Source: Candidatus Competibacteraceae bacterium | Lineage (GTDB): Bacteria > Pseudomonadota > Gammaproteobacteria > Competibacterales > Competibacteraceae | Assembly: GCA_003989085.1 (NCBI GenBank) | Contig: RXIV01000001.1 | Span: forward strand, 801,999-865,998 | Length of the DNA: 64,000 nt | Direction of reading: 5' to 3' | Made by a program: the position numbers and the translations under genes | The notes under the pieces: model-generated | What the model saw: the letters and a program-made list of their open reading frames with translations, nothing else | What the model was told of the DNA's origin: nothing | Databases searched by the model: none | Shown here: positions 17,088-25,914 of the stretch, piece after piece | Numbering within the stretch: position 1 is the stretch's first letter | Layout: every line of letters begins with the position of its first letter

Positions 17088-19466
17088 ATGAAAGTAAGTG
17101 AGCAATGGCTGCGGGAATGGGTTGATCCCGCTGTCACCAGCGCCGGACTGGCGGCGCAACTAACTATGGCCGGCCTGGAAGTAGACAGTATCGAACCGGT
17201 CGCGCCCGCCTTTGAAAAGGTTGTGGTGGGACGGGTGATCGACTTGACGCCACATCCTGACGCTGATCGGCTGCGGGTGGCAGCGGTGGCTGTCGGCGGG
17301 GCCGAGCCGTTGCAAATCGTCTGCGGTGCGCCCAACGTCGCCATTGGGATGTGCGTCCCGACCGCCTTGATCGGCGCGGTGTTGCCGGGTGGCTTGAACA
17401 TCAAAAAATCCAAACTGCGCGGCGTTGAATCGCAAGGAATGCTCTGTTCGGCTAAGGAACTGGGCCTGGCGGAAAGCTCTGACGGGCTGTTGCCGTTGCC
17501 GCCGGACAGTTTGCCAGGGATGAATATCCGCGAATTGTTGCAACTCGATGATGCGCTGTTTGAGATTGAACTGACGCCGAATCGGGGTGATTGTCTGGGT
17601 ATGGAAGGCGTTGCCCGCGAAGTGGCGGCGCTGAACCGCTGCGAATTTCGCCCGCTTCTGGTTGAAGCGGTGGCGCCGGTAGTGGATGCGACATTTCCAG
17701 TTTCCCTGCACGATCCCGCCGATTGCCCACGCTATGTGGGTCGGGTGATTCGTGGGGTCAATCCCGCCGCCGAAACTCCATTGTGGATGAAGGAACGCCT
17801 GCGCCGGGCCGGTGTGCGGAGCCTGGGGCCGCTGGTTGATGTGACCAACTACGTCATGCTGGAACTCGGCCAGCCGATGCACGCTTTCGACTTGGGCCGG
17901 CTGTGCGGGGGTATTGAAGTGCGCCGCGCCCGCCCTGACGACCGACTGGAACTACTCAACGGCGTGATCGTCACGCCGGATGCGGAAACCTTACTGATCA
18001 CCGACCAGCACGGCCCGCTGGCGTTGGCCGGCATCATGGGGGGTGAAATCAGCTCCTGTACCGATGCTACCCGTGATGTATTCCTGGAAAGCGCTTTTTT
18101 CACTCCGGCCAGTATCGCCGGCCGCGCCCGCCGCTACGGTTTGCAGACCGATTCTTCCTATCGTTACGAGCGTGGCGTCGATCCCCAGTTGCAGCGCCGG
18201 GCGGCGGAACGGGCGACCCGTTTATTGATCGATATGGCCGGTGGTCAACCAGGGCCGATCCTGGAAGCGGTTTCGCCCGATCATCTGCCGGCGTTACCCG
18301 CGATCCGGCTGCGTCCGGCCCGACTGCGCCTGTTGCTGGGGCTGGACATCCCTGCTGCTGAAGTGGAAGACATCCTGCATCGCCTGGGTATGACGGTGAC
18401 GACCGAGCCGGATCATTGGCAGGTGATTCCACCCAGTTGCCGATTTGATATCGCCATCGAAGCCGATTTGATTGAAGAAATCGCCCGTGTTCATGGCTAT
18501 CACCGCCTGCCTGGCAACCAGCCCTTGATCCGGCTGGAGATGCCGCCGCAACCGGAGGGACAGGTCATGCCGGAGCGATTCAAGGACGCTTTGATCCAGC
18601 GCGGTTTTCAAGAAGTCATCACCTACAGTTTTGTCGATCCAGCCTTCCAGCAGGCGCTTGATCCGGAGCGGAAGCCACTGGCGCTGGCCAATCCGATCTC
18701 CGCCGAACTGGCGGTCATGCGCACCAGTCTGTGGCCTGGCCTTCTTAATGCGATGATTTACAATCAGAAGCGCCAGCAGACCAGGGTACGGCTGTTTGAG
18801 TATGGCCTCAACTTCATCCCGGACGGCGGCGAGCTGCATCAGGAACCGTATCTGGGCGGGGTGGTCACGGGAACGGCCTTGCCGGAGCAATGGGGGCTAG
18901 CAGCTCGACCGGTGGATTTTTTCGATCTCAAGGGCGAGGTCGAAGCGCTGCTTGCCCTGACGGGCGAACCGGAGGCGTTCACTTTCACCGCTGCGGTTCA
19001 TCCGGCGTTGCATCCGGGCCAGAGCGCCCGCCTTGAGCGCAACGGCGCGATCGTTGGCTGGCTGGGGGCGCTGCATCCACGGGTGGCGCGAGAACTGGAT
19101 GTGGAAGGCGATGTGTTCGGGTTTGAACTGCGGTTGGCGACCTTGCAACCGGCCAGGACCCCGGCCTTCCATGAGCTTTCGCGGTTCCCCGCCAGTCGCC
19201 GCGATCTCGCCATTGTGGTGGACGAAACCGTGACCGCTCAGATGGTTCAGGACAGCATCCGCCAGAATGGTGGCGGCTTGTTGCGCGAGGTACGGCTTTT
19301 TGATGTTTATCGGGGTCAGGGTATTGCTGAAGGCCGGAAAAGTTTAGCTTTAGGATTGATTTTACAGGATTTATCACGCAATCTTACTGACAGTGTGGTC
19401 GAAGAGACCGTTTCCCGGATTATCGTTGGACTGACTCAACAGTTCAGCGCAACGCTTAGGATTTAA
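17088..19466 (+). CDS. pheT: Phenylalanine-tRNA ligase beta subunit
   Basis: A 792-residue beta chain of the alpha2-beta2 PheRS, normal length (E. coli 795). Domains in order: EMAP-like tRNA-binding domain (about 40-150, [22 protein letters not shown]), B3/B4 editing domain (about 210-380), B5 domain (about 400-475), catalytic-like domain (to about 690) and the C-terminal ferredoxin-like anticodon-binding domain ([15 protein letters not shown]). It edits mischarged Tyr-tRNA. The catalytic partner pheS, nearly always directly upstream, is not in the window; uppP and the SCP2-like gene stand there instead. ihfA follows four bases after the stop. Confidence 0.97.
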   Translation: MKVSEQWLREWVDPAVTSAGLAAQLTMAGLEVDSIEPVAPAFEKVVVGRVIDLTPHPDADRLRVAAVAVGGAEPLQIVCGAPNVAIGMCVPTALIGAVLPGGLNIKKSKLRGVESQGMLCSAKELGLAESSDGLLPLPPDSLPGMNIRELLQLDDALFEIELTPNRGDCLGMEGVAREVAALNRCEFRPLLVEAVAPVVDATFPVSLHDPADCPRYVGRVIRGVNPAAETPLWMKERLRRAGVRSLGPLVDVTNYVMLELGQPMHAFDLGRLCGGIEVRRARPDDRLELLNGVIVTPDAETLLITDQHGPLALAGIMGGEISSCTDATRDVFLESAFFTPASIAGRARRYGLQTDSSYRYERGVDPQLQRRAAERATRLLIDMAGGQPGPILEAVSPDHLPALPAIRLRPARLRLLLGLDIPAAEVEDILHRLGMTVTTEPDHWQVIPPSCRFDIAIEADLIEEIARVHGYHRLPGNQPLIRLEMPPQPEGQVMPERFKDALIQRGFQEVITYSFVDPAFQQALDPERKPLALANPISAELAVMRTSLWPGLLNAMIYNQKRQQTRVRLFEYGLNFIPDGGELHQEPYLGGVVTGTALPEQWGLAARPVDFFDLKGEVEALLALTGEPEAFTFTAAVHPALHPGQSARLERNGAIVGWLGALHPRVARELDVEGDVFGFELRLATLQPARTPAFHELSRFPASRRDLAIVVDETVTAQMVQDSIRQNGGGLLREVRLFDVYRGQGIAEGRKSLALGLILQDLSRNLTDSVVEETVSRIIVGLTQQFSATLRI

Positions 19467-19470
19467 TGGT

Positions 19471-19770
19471 ATGGCACTGACAAAAGCCGATATGGCGGAA
19501 AGATTGTTCGAGGACTTGGGCATCAACAAGCGCGAGGCTAAGGATCTGGTGGAGATCTTCTTTGAAGAGATTCGCGGCGCTTTGGAACAGGGCCGGCAGG
19601 TGAAGCTATCCGGGTTCGGCAATTTTGACCTGCGCGACAAGAACCAGCGCCCAGGCCGTAATCCCAAGACTGGAGAGGAAATTCCGATCACTGCTCGGCG
19701 AGTGGTGACGTTCCGGCCCGGTCAGAAACTCAAGGCGCGGGTGGATGCCTTCAAGGGCGAGCCGCAATAG
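19471..19770 (+). CDS. ihfA: Integration host factor alpha subunit
   Basis: A 99-residue nucleoid protein that forms IHF with IhfB and bends DNA sharply at specific sites. It is full length, starts [20 protein letters not shown] and carries the DNA-binding beta arm with [22 protein letters not shown] and [12 protein letters not shown]. It lies four bases after pheT, the classic gammaproteobacterial arrangement, and is followed by tRNA-Pro. The merR-type gene that often lies between ihfA and tRNA-Pro in pseudomonads is absent. Confidence 0.97.
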   Translation: MALTKADMAERLFEDLGINKREAKDLVEIFFEEIRGALEQGRQVKLSGFGNFDLRDKNQRPGRNPKTGEEIPITARRVVTFRPGQKLKARVDAFKGEPQ

Positions 19771-19852
19771 CAGGGCGAATTCTCCGCTTGGCAAAGCCGG
19801 GCGGATTGCATTAACATGGCCGACCTTCACACGGCAGCCGATATGCCGTATC

Positions 19853-19930
<78 letters not shown>

Positions 19931-19938
19931 TTAAAACG

Positions 19939-19969
19939 AAGAGTTAGGCCAAAAGCCTAACTCTTTTTT
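19939..19969 (+). terminator. Rho-independent terminator after tRNA-Pro
   Basis: An 11-bp stem AAGAGTTAGGC / GCCTAACTCTT with a five-base loop CAAAA runs into a T tract, ten bases after the tRNA 3' end. Its A-rich flank means it could also work for minus-strand transcription. Confidence 0.93.
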
Positions 19970-20030
19970 ATTGGCCATACGCAAGCGTTGTTGCGCAGCA
20001 GACGATCGCAGATATAACGATCGCCGGTTG

Positions 20031-20110
20031 ACATCCTACCCGGCTTGAGGGACGGGGCCTGTCGGGCAACGGCTCAGGGCCGTCTTCGCCACGGGTCGGC
20101 TACGGGTTGG
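20031..20110. repeat. Possible remnant of an IS200/IS605-type element end
   Basis: The piece starting TTGACATCCTACCCGGC followed by TTGAGGGACGGGG resembles the right-end/guide-RNA region of TnpB-carrying IS200/IS605 elements, which often read GTTGACATCCTCCCCGGC..GGGG. No transposase or tnpB is nearby, so if real it is a fragment or a miniature derivative. Similarity is judged from memory. Confidence 0.3.
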
Positions 20111-20116
20111 CCGTGC

Positions 20117-20356
20117 CTAGATCGCATAGTCCGGCGGGGCGCCCGGGATTTCGATGGTCGATAACTGATCACCCTTGCACTGAACCGCAATCGCCTTGCC
20201 GACCCAGTCGTCATCGCCAAACAGCACGGTCAGACCATCGGACAACAGCCCGGCATCCGCCTGCAGACGATGCAGGCCGCGCCCAGTATCCAGGATCAGA
20301 ATGGCATGGCCTGCTTCGTGGGTTACATCGGCTATTGTTCCAGACAGATACAGCAT
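20117..20356 (-). CDS. Small conserved-looking protein, function unknown
   Basis: A 79-residue acidic, soluble protein not recognised. It has the feel of a small beta-rich protein (MLYLSGTIADVTHEAGHAILILD, then GDDDWVGKAIAVQ). The strong ribosome site CTGGAGG six to seven bases before the ATG on the minus strand supports a real gene. It sits between the terminator of tRNA-Pro and a divergent histidine kinase, with no operon partner. Confidence 0.6.
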   Translation of the reverse strand: MLYLSGTIADVTHEAGHAILILDTGRGLHRLQADAGLLSDGLTVLFGDDDWVGKAIAVQCKGDQLSTIEIPGAPPDYAI

Positions 20357-20598
20357 GGTGTGTCCTCCAGCATTGATTCGGTTCCGGAAACCCGGCTACT
20401 TTAGCGGCGCTGGCCCGTCTCCTCAAGAAAAACGCCTGCAGGCAAGCGCGCTCATTGCACGGGCCGCAAAGCGAGGTGCGCGGCGAGATTACTGCTATCC
20501 TTAATCCAAAATACAGCAGAACGCGGGCCTGTCTCGCGGATACTACCCCGTGCATTACCACCCCTTGCAGCACTTAATGAGCTGATTTCAGGGCTACC

Positions 20599-22824
20599 AT
20601 GGCCTTTGTTCTCACTGACTGGCTGTCAACGCTGGCAGGCCGCATGCGCTTGCTGGTGCTGATTGCGACTTTGCCGGCCCTGGCCCTGGTGGCAAACAAG
20701 GCACTTGAGCAGCGCCAGAGCGCGGTTGACGAAGCGGAACAGCGGGCGCTGCGGGCGGTGCGCCTGCTGGCTGCGGACCAGCAGCAGCTGATCACCCATA
20801 CCCGGCAGTTTCTGCAGGGACTGGCGCGCTTTCCGGAGGTGCATGAACCGGATGCACCGGCCTGTGCGCTGTTGCTGGCGCACCTGCTGCCGATGAATCC
20901 GGACTACGTCAATCTCGGTGTGCCGCGCGCCGATGGTGAACTCCTGTGCAATGCCCGGCCACTAACGCAACGGGTCAACGTCGCCGATCGTCGCTATTTC
21001 CAGCGTGCCATAACCCGCCGGGACTTTGCCATCAGTACCTTCCAACTGGATCGCGCCGCCGGAGTGACCAGTATCAACTTTGCCTACCCGGTGATCGATC
21101 CGGATAGTGACCGGGTCATTGCCGTGGCCGTGGCGGTGTTATCCCTGAACAGCTGGAATCGACGCCTGGCCGAATCGGACCTGCCGGAAGGTGCGGTGAC
21201 CGTAGTGAGTGATACCCAGAATACGGTGCTCGCCCACTTTCCCGAGGCCGCCGCGACCATAGGCCGTCCGCTGGCCGCGCTGGGTCTGGATATCCTCACC
21301 GCGTCATCATCGCGCAATGGCGAGGTTCTGCTGCGGGACCACAGCCACGGGCAGGACCGCTTGATCGTCCAGGTGCCGCTGTTTGAAATCGATGGCCTGT
21401 CCGCAGCCCGGGTCGGCATGGTGATTCCGCTGGATATCGTCTACGCCTGGGCCAATCGTCAGTTGATGTACGACATTGCCCTGCTGCTGAGCGGGGCGAT
21501 CTTCATACTGCTGCTGGCTGACTGGGGCACGCGGCGAACACTGAGTCGTCCGCTGGATAACCTGCTGCGCGCTATGCAATCCCTGGCGACTGATCAGCAT
21601 CTGGCCAGTCCGCCACCGGTGCCGGTCGCGGGTGGTCGGGAACTGGCGGAACTGGCCAAGTGCTTCAATAGCATGGCGCGGATCCGCTACGAGGTCGAGG
21701 ACTCACTGCGCGAGAGCGAGCATGACTATCGCACTCTGGCCGATTCGACCTCGGCGCTGATCTGGACCGCAGGCGTGGACGCCCTGTGCAATTATTTCAA
21801 CCGGGGCTGGCTGGATTTCACGGGTCGCAGCCTGGAACAGGAATGCGGCATGGGGTGGGTCGAGGGCGTGCATCCGGACGATCTGGAACGCTGTACCGCA
21901 ATCTACCTGGGAGCTTTCGAGCGCCGCGAGCGCTTCAGCATGGATTACCGCCTGCGCCGTCACGATGGCGAATACCGCTGGATTCAGGATGATGGCTGCC
22001 CGCGCTATGACCGGGCTGGACAGTTCATCGGCTATATCGGTTATTGCCTGGATATCACCGTGCGCAAGCAGGTCGAGGATGAGGTCCGGCGTCTGAATGC
22101 CGAACTGGAGGAACGGGTGCACGCGCGTACCGCCGAGCTGATGGCGGCTAACAAGGAGCTGGAAACCTTCAGCTATTCAGTGTCGCACGACCTCAAGGCG
22201 CCTCTGCGCGGTATCGACGGCTACAGCCAGTTGCTGCTGGCTGAACATGCCGGGCAACTGGATGAGGAGGGTCGCCTGTTCCTGGCGCGCATCCGCAACG
22301 GTGTCGGGCAGATGCGCACGCTGATCGATGCTCTATTGGACTATTCGCGCATGGAGCGCTGCCCCTTGCAGGCGGGGGTAGCAGTGGATCTGCGGGTGCG
22401 GGTCGAGGCCTTGCTGGCCGAGCAGCGCGATGAGTTGCAGGCTTGCGGTGCCGAAGTCAGCGTCGATATCCAGGTCGAGAGCGTGCGCGCCGATCCAAAT
22501 GGCCTGGCAATGGTGCTGCGTAACCTGTTCGACAATGCCCTTAAATTCAGCGCTAGCCAGCGACCGCCGCGCATCGAGATTCGTGCCTGGAGCGAGGGCG
22601 AGCGGGTCATGCTCAGCCTGAGCGATAACGGCATCGGCTTCGACATGCGCTTTCATGACCGGCTGTTTGAGATTTTCCAGCGCCTGCAGCGCGCCGAGGA
22701 TTATCCGGGTACCGGTATTGGCTTGGCCATTGTCCGCAAGGCCATGCAGCGCATGGGCGGACGGGTATGGGCGGAGAGCAGCCCCGGGACTGGTGCGACT
22801 TTTTTCCTGGAATGGCCGCGCTGA
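20599..22824 (+). CDS. Membrane sensor histidine kinase (Cache-HAMP-PAS-HisKA-HATPase)
   Basis: A 741-residue hybrid-free sensor kinase. The N-terminus has a membrane helix (about 15-33), an extracytoplasmic Cache-like domain (about 40-280, containing RRYFQRAITRRDFAIS typical of dCache), a second helix (about 288-310), a HAMP linker, then a PAS/PAC domain (about 370-490, LIWTAGVDALCNYFN, RRHDGEYRWIQDDG). The phospho-accepting His lies in YSVSHDLKAPLRGIDGYSQ, followed by N and G boxes (NLFDNALKF, LSDNGIGF, GTGIGLAIVRK). This arrangement resembles the bacteriophytochrome-type kinase branch. No response regulator is adjacent, so the partner is unknown. Confidence 0.92.
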   Translation: MAFVLTDWLSTLAGRMRLLVLIATLPALALVANKALEQRQSAVDEAEQRALRAVRLLAADQQQLITHTRQFLQGLARFPEVHEPDAPACALLLAHLLPMNPDYVNLGVPRADGELLCNARPLTQRVNVADRRYFQRAITRRDFAISTFQLDRAAGVTSINFAYPVIDPDSDRVIAVAVAVLSLNSWNRRLAESDLPEGAVTVVSDTQNTVLAHFPEAAATIGRPLAALGLDILTASSSRNGEVLLRDHSHGQDRLIVQVPLFEIDGLSAARVGMVIPLDIVYAWANRQLMYDIALLLSGAIFILLLADWGTRRTLSRPLDNLLRAMQSLATDQHLASPPPVPVAGGRELAELAKCFNSMARIRYEVEDSLRESEHDYRTLADSTSALIWTAGVDALCNYFNRGWLDFTGRSLEQECGMGWVEGVHPDDLERCTAIYLGAFERRERFSMDYRLRRHDGEYRWIQDDGCPRYDRAGQFIGYIGYCLDITVRKQVEDEVRRLNAELEERVHARTAELMAANKELETFSYSVSHDLKAPLRGIDGYSQLLLAEHAGQLDEEGRLFLARIRNGVGQMRTLIDALLDYSRMERCPLQAGVAVDLRVRVEALLAEQRDELQACGAEVSVDIQVESVRADPNGLAMVLRNLFDNALKFSASQRPPRIEIRAWSEGERVMLSLSDNGIGFDMRFHDRLFEIFQRLQRAEDYPGTGIGLAIVRKAMQRMGGRVWAESSPGTGATFFLEWPR

Positions 22825-22851
22825 AGTTGAGACGCCGCCGGTGCCTGCCGC

Positions 22852-23679
22852 TCAGCGAGCGTCCAGGTCAGCGGCGGGCGGTGCCGGCAGTTGCGCACCC
22901 AACGCATCGATACACTGCCGCGCCCGGCGCAGAAAGTGCGCCTCATCTTCACCAGCATCATCCTGGATGATTTCCAGGGACAGCCGGCCACGATACAGGC
23001 CCGCTGGAAAGGCCGCAGCGAAACCATCCCAGTCGATCAGGCCCTTGCCGATTTCCCAGTGCCGATCCTCAACGCCATCATTATCAGACAGATGCAGGGC
23101 ATACAGACGGGTCGGGTATTGTCGCAGCAGCGCGAAGGGCGTCTCCTCATACAGTCGACCATGCGAACTGTCGTAGCACAGCCCCAAGGCGGCGCTGTCG
23201 ATACGATCCAGCAGGTATTGCAGCAGGTGCAGGTGGCTGGTGTTCTCCACGGCGATGCGCACCCCGAGCCGTTCCGCAGCCCTGACCAGGGTTTCCAGGC
23301 AGCCGAGCCCGTAACCGAGCGCCCCGGAAGGGATGTCGTCAAAGCGGTCACAAATGTGCATCACCAAGGTCGGTATGCCATAACGGGCGCAATCGTCCAG
23401 CCATTCCAGATACGCGGCGACCGTGCGCTGCCGTTCCGCAGCATCGGGTGACCAGATCCGGCTGGCATCGAGATAGGGGGCATGGATGTTTTCAATCGCC
23501 AGATCGTGCGCGGCGAGCAGCCGGATCAGGCTGTCCTTGTCGTATTCATAGAAAGCCAGCGAATCGCCCCACCAGAGCATGATCGAGTCAAAGCCAGCGT
23601 CCTGAATGTGGCGCAGGCGATGCCGCAGCGGTTCGTTATAGCCATACCAGGCAAAGATGCTGACTGGATACGGGTTCAT
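22852..23679 (-). CDS. Sugar phosphate isomerase/epimerase-type TIM barrel protein
   Basis: A 275-residue AP endonuclease 2-like TIM barrel (xylose isomerase-like superfamily). Metal-ligand style motifs are visible: NIHAPYLDAS, VMHICDRF, IAVENTSHLHLL, GLCYDSSHGRLY, ALHLSDNDG and LSLEIIQDD. The ATG at 23679 overlaps the stop of the upstream methyltransferase by four bases and is chosen over an upstream frame extension to 23709. Substrate is unknown; members include isomerases, epimerases and dehydratases of sugars and inositols. It ends 27 bp from the convergent histidine kinase gene. Confidence 0.85.
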   Translation of the reverse strand: MNPYPVSIFAWYGYNEPLRHRLRHIQDAGFDSIMLWWGDSLAFYEYDKDSLIRLLAAHDLAIENIHAPYLDASRIWSPDAAERQRTVAAYLEWLDDCARYGIPTLVMHICDRFDDIPSGALGYGLGCLETLVRAAERLGVRIAVENTSHLHLLQYLLDRIDSAALGLCYDSSHGRLYEETPFALLRQYPTRLYALHLSDNDGVEDRHWEIGKGLIDWDGFAAAFPAGLYRGRLSLEIIQDDAGEDEAHFLRRARQCIDALGAQLPAPPAADLDAR

Positions 23680-24287
23680 GGGCCGCCCACCTTGCGCAGT
23701 ACGATGCACCGGAACCAGCCACCGGCCAGCGCCGGCCGATCGCTGAGCAGGGTCAGCGCGGGCTGTGCCGCCAGCAGCGGTTCGAATTCCACGTCGGTAC
23801 GTGTCGCCAGCCGAGCGAGCAGCGGGCTGAGCAGGCGCCGCAGGGGCGCCTTCTGGCCGGGGCGCAGGAACTTATCGAGAATCAGCACCCGGCCACCGGG
23901 GCGCAACACCCGCGCCGCTTCAGCCAGCACCTGTTGCGGATGCGCGGTCACCGCCAGGATCAGGTGCAGCACCACCACGTCGAAGCAGGCATCGGCATAG
24001 GGCAACTGGCGGGCATCACCGGTGTCCAGTCGCAGATCCAGCCCCAAAACCGCTGCCTGACGCTGCGCGCGTGTCAACATCGCCGGGGTCAGGTCCAGCC
24101 CGGTATAGCGCGGTCCACGCGGCAGCAGCGGCAGATCCAGGCCGCTGCCGATACCCACCAGCAGCACCTCGGCCGGCAGCTCGTCGTGTAGCGCACGCAG
24201 GCTCTGACGGCGCGCGGCCCGGGTGAACGGCGCCACCAGGACATCATAAATCGGCGCAAACAGGGTATAGCTATGACGCAGGCTCAC
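23676..24287 (-). CDS. Class I SAM-dependent methyltransferase
   Basis: About 203 residues with the Rossmann motif VLLVGIGSGLDLPLL, an acidic SAM-binding loop YTGLDLTPAML, GDARQLPYADACFDVVV and VLRPGGRVLILDKF. The pattern resembles UbiE/PmtA-like methyltransferases acting on small molecules or lipids. The frame is open up to 24392, overlapping apaG; the GTG at 24287, after the apaG stop, is preferred because the extra N-terminal residues do not look like protein of this family. Next gene overlap is ATGA, so the two are coupled. Substrate unknown. Confidence 0.82.
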   Translation of the reverse strand: MSLRHSYTLFAPIYDVLVAPFTRAARRQSLRALHDELPAEVLLVGIGSGLDLPLLPRGPRYTGLDLTPAMLTRAQRQAAVLGLDLRLDTGDARQLPYADACFDVVVLHLILAVTAHPQQVLAEAARVLRPGGRVLILDKFLRPGQKAPLRRLLSPLLARLATRTDVEFEPLLAAQPALTLLSDRPALAGGWFRCIVLRKVGGP

Positions 24288-24324
24288 AGGCAGCGGTCCA
24301 GCAGCTCCAACAGGGTCCGGCGCA

Positions 24325-24708
24325 TCAGTGCAGGGTACGCGGAATCGACAGGACGAAAGGCGGAATCTCGGCATCGAAGCGGGTGCCGTCATCGGCGATC
24401 ATTTGGTAGCTGCCGCGCATGCTGCCGACCACGGTTTCCAGAATCGCGCCGCTGGTGTAGCGGAAACCCTCACCGGGCCGCAGGTGCGGATGCTCGCCAA
24501 CCACGCCCTCACCCCGCACTTCCTCAATCTTGCCATTGGCATCGGTGATGATCCAGTGTCGTTCCAGCAGCCGGGCAGCTACGCTGCCCTGATTCTGCAG
24601 GGTCACGGTATAGGCGAAGACATAGCGGTTCTGCGCCGGGTCAGATTGTTCTTCCAGATAGAAGGATTCGGCGCTGACCTGGATATCGTAGCGTTTCGGG
24701 GTGGCCAT
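24325..24708 (-). CDS. apaG: ApaG protein
   Basis: A 127-residue ApaG/DUF525 protein with an immunoglobulin-like beta sandwich, full length. Recognisable segments are [43 protein letters not shown] and [14 protein letters not shown]. Its biochemical role is not settled; it is linked with cobalt and magnesium sensitivity in Salmonella. In enteric bacteria it sits in an rsmA-apaG-apaH operon, but here rsmA is 3.5 kb away and apaH is absent; apaG is instead in line after tal. Confidence 0.96.
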   Translation of the reverse strand: MATPKRYDIQVSAESFYLEEQSDPAQNRYVFAYTVTLQNQGSVAARLLERHWIITDANGKIEEVRGEGVVGEHPHLRPGEGFRYTSGAILETVVGSMRGSYQMIADDGTRFDAEIPPFVLSIPRTLH

Positions 24709-24732
24709 GGCGGAGCTCCGGGAAAAGTGGAT

Positions 24733-25836
24733 TCAGGCCAAAACAGCGCGCTTGGCGTCGAGTGCTGCCAGCAGGGTGTCGAACGAGTGAATGAAGGCAT
24801 TGATGCCGTCGATTTCCAGTTGATCGGTGATCGCGCCCAGGTCGATGCCCAGCGCTGGCAGGGCCGCCAGCCGTGCCAGCGCCGTTTCCACGTCCTGTTC
24901 CAGGGTTGGCGCGATGGTGCCGTGGTCGCGGAACGCAGCGTAGGTGGCTGGGGGCATGGTGTTGACCGTATCCGGACCGATCAGGCGATCGACGTACAGC
25001 AGGTCGGGATAGGCCGGATTCTTGGTGCTGGTGCTGGCCCACAGCAGCCGCTGCGGTCGGGCGCCCGCCGCGCGCAGGGCGGCAAAGTGGGCGCTGCCGA
25101 AAATCTCCTGGTATTCCTGATAGGCGAGCTGGGCGTTGGCGATGGCGATTTGTCCCTGCAGTTCCGGCTGGCGTTCGGCTAGCAGTGGGTCGAGCAGGGT
25201 ATCGATGCGGCTGATGAAGAAGCTGGCGACCGAGGCCACCCGGTCCAGCGGCAGGCCCAGGGCGCGACGCCGCTCCAGCCCGCGCAGATAGGCCTCGGCC
25301 ACTGAGACGTAGCGCTCCACCGAAAACAGCAGGGTGACGTTGACGTTGATGCCCGCTGCAATCAGCCGCTCGACTGCGTGCAGGCCGGTCACGGTGCCAG
25401 GCACCTTGATCATCACGTTAGGCAGATCCAGCCGGGCAACCAGTGCGCGCGCCTCGCGCACGGTACCTTCAAGATCGTGGGCCAGATCAGGCGCAACTTC
25501 CAGGCTGACCATACCATCGACACCCGCGCTGGCTTCATAGGTGGGGCGCAGCGCTTCGGCGGCAGCGCGGATGTCCTCAATCGCCAGACTGAAGAACAGC
25601 TCGCGGCTGGATTGCTCCGGGTTGCGGCGCAGTTCCTGGCGCAGGGCCTCATCATAGTCGGCGCTGCCCGCAATGGCTTTTTCAAAGATGGTCGGGTTCG
25701 AGGTGATGCCGCGCAGGTCGTCCTCGGCGATCAACCGCGCCAGCGTGCCATCACGGAGCATCGAACGCTGGATGTTGTCGTACCAGACGCTCTGGCCGGC
25801 GGCGCTGAGCAGGCGCAGTGGATTGGCGTGGGGCAT
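24733..25836 (-). CDS. tal: Transaldolase
   Basis: A 367-residue transaldolase of the longer type (TAL type, as in actinobacteria and cyanobacteria) rather than the 317-residue E. coli TalB type. It moves a dihydroxyacetone unit between sugar phosphates in the pentose phosphate pathway. Motifs: GITSNPTIFEKAI, the Schiff-base lysine in NVMIKVPGT, NVTLLFSVERY, ASFFISRIDT and LLWASTSTKNP. It heads the string tal-apaG-methyltransferase-TIM barrel, with 24 bp to apaG. Confidence 0.96.
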   Translation of the reverse strand: MPHANPLRLLSAAGQSVWYDNIQRSMLRDGTLARLIAEDDLRGITSNPTIFEKAIAGSADYDEALRQELRRNPEQSSRELFFSLAIEDIRAAAEALRPTYEASAGVDGMVSLEVAPDLAHDLEGTVREARALVARLDLPNVMIKVPGTVTGLHAVERLIAAGINVNVTLLFSVERYVSVAEAYLRGLERRRALGLPLDRVASVASFFISRIDTLLDPLLAERQPELQGQIAIANAQLAYQEYQEIFGSAHFAALRAAGARPQRLLWASTSTKNPAYPDLLYVDRLIGPDTVNTMPPATYAAFRDHGTIAPTLEQDVETALARLAALPALGIDLGAITDQLEIDGINAFIHSFDTLLAALDAKRAVLA

Positions 25837-25914
25837 GGCGATGTCCTTGGGCAGCGGGCGTGGAAAAAGAAAATCGGTGATGTGCCATCGATTGTAGCAA
25901 GTTCCGCTGGTGAA

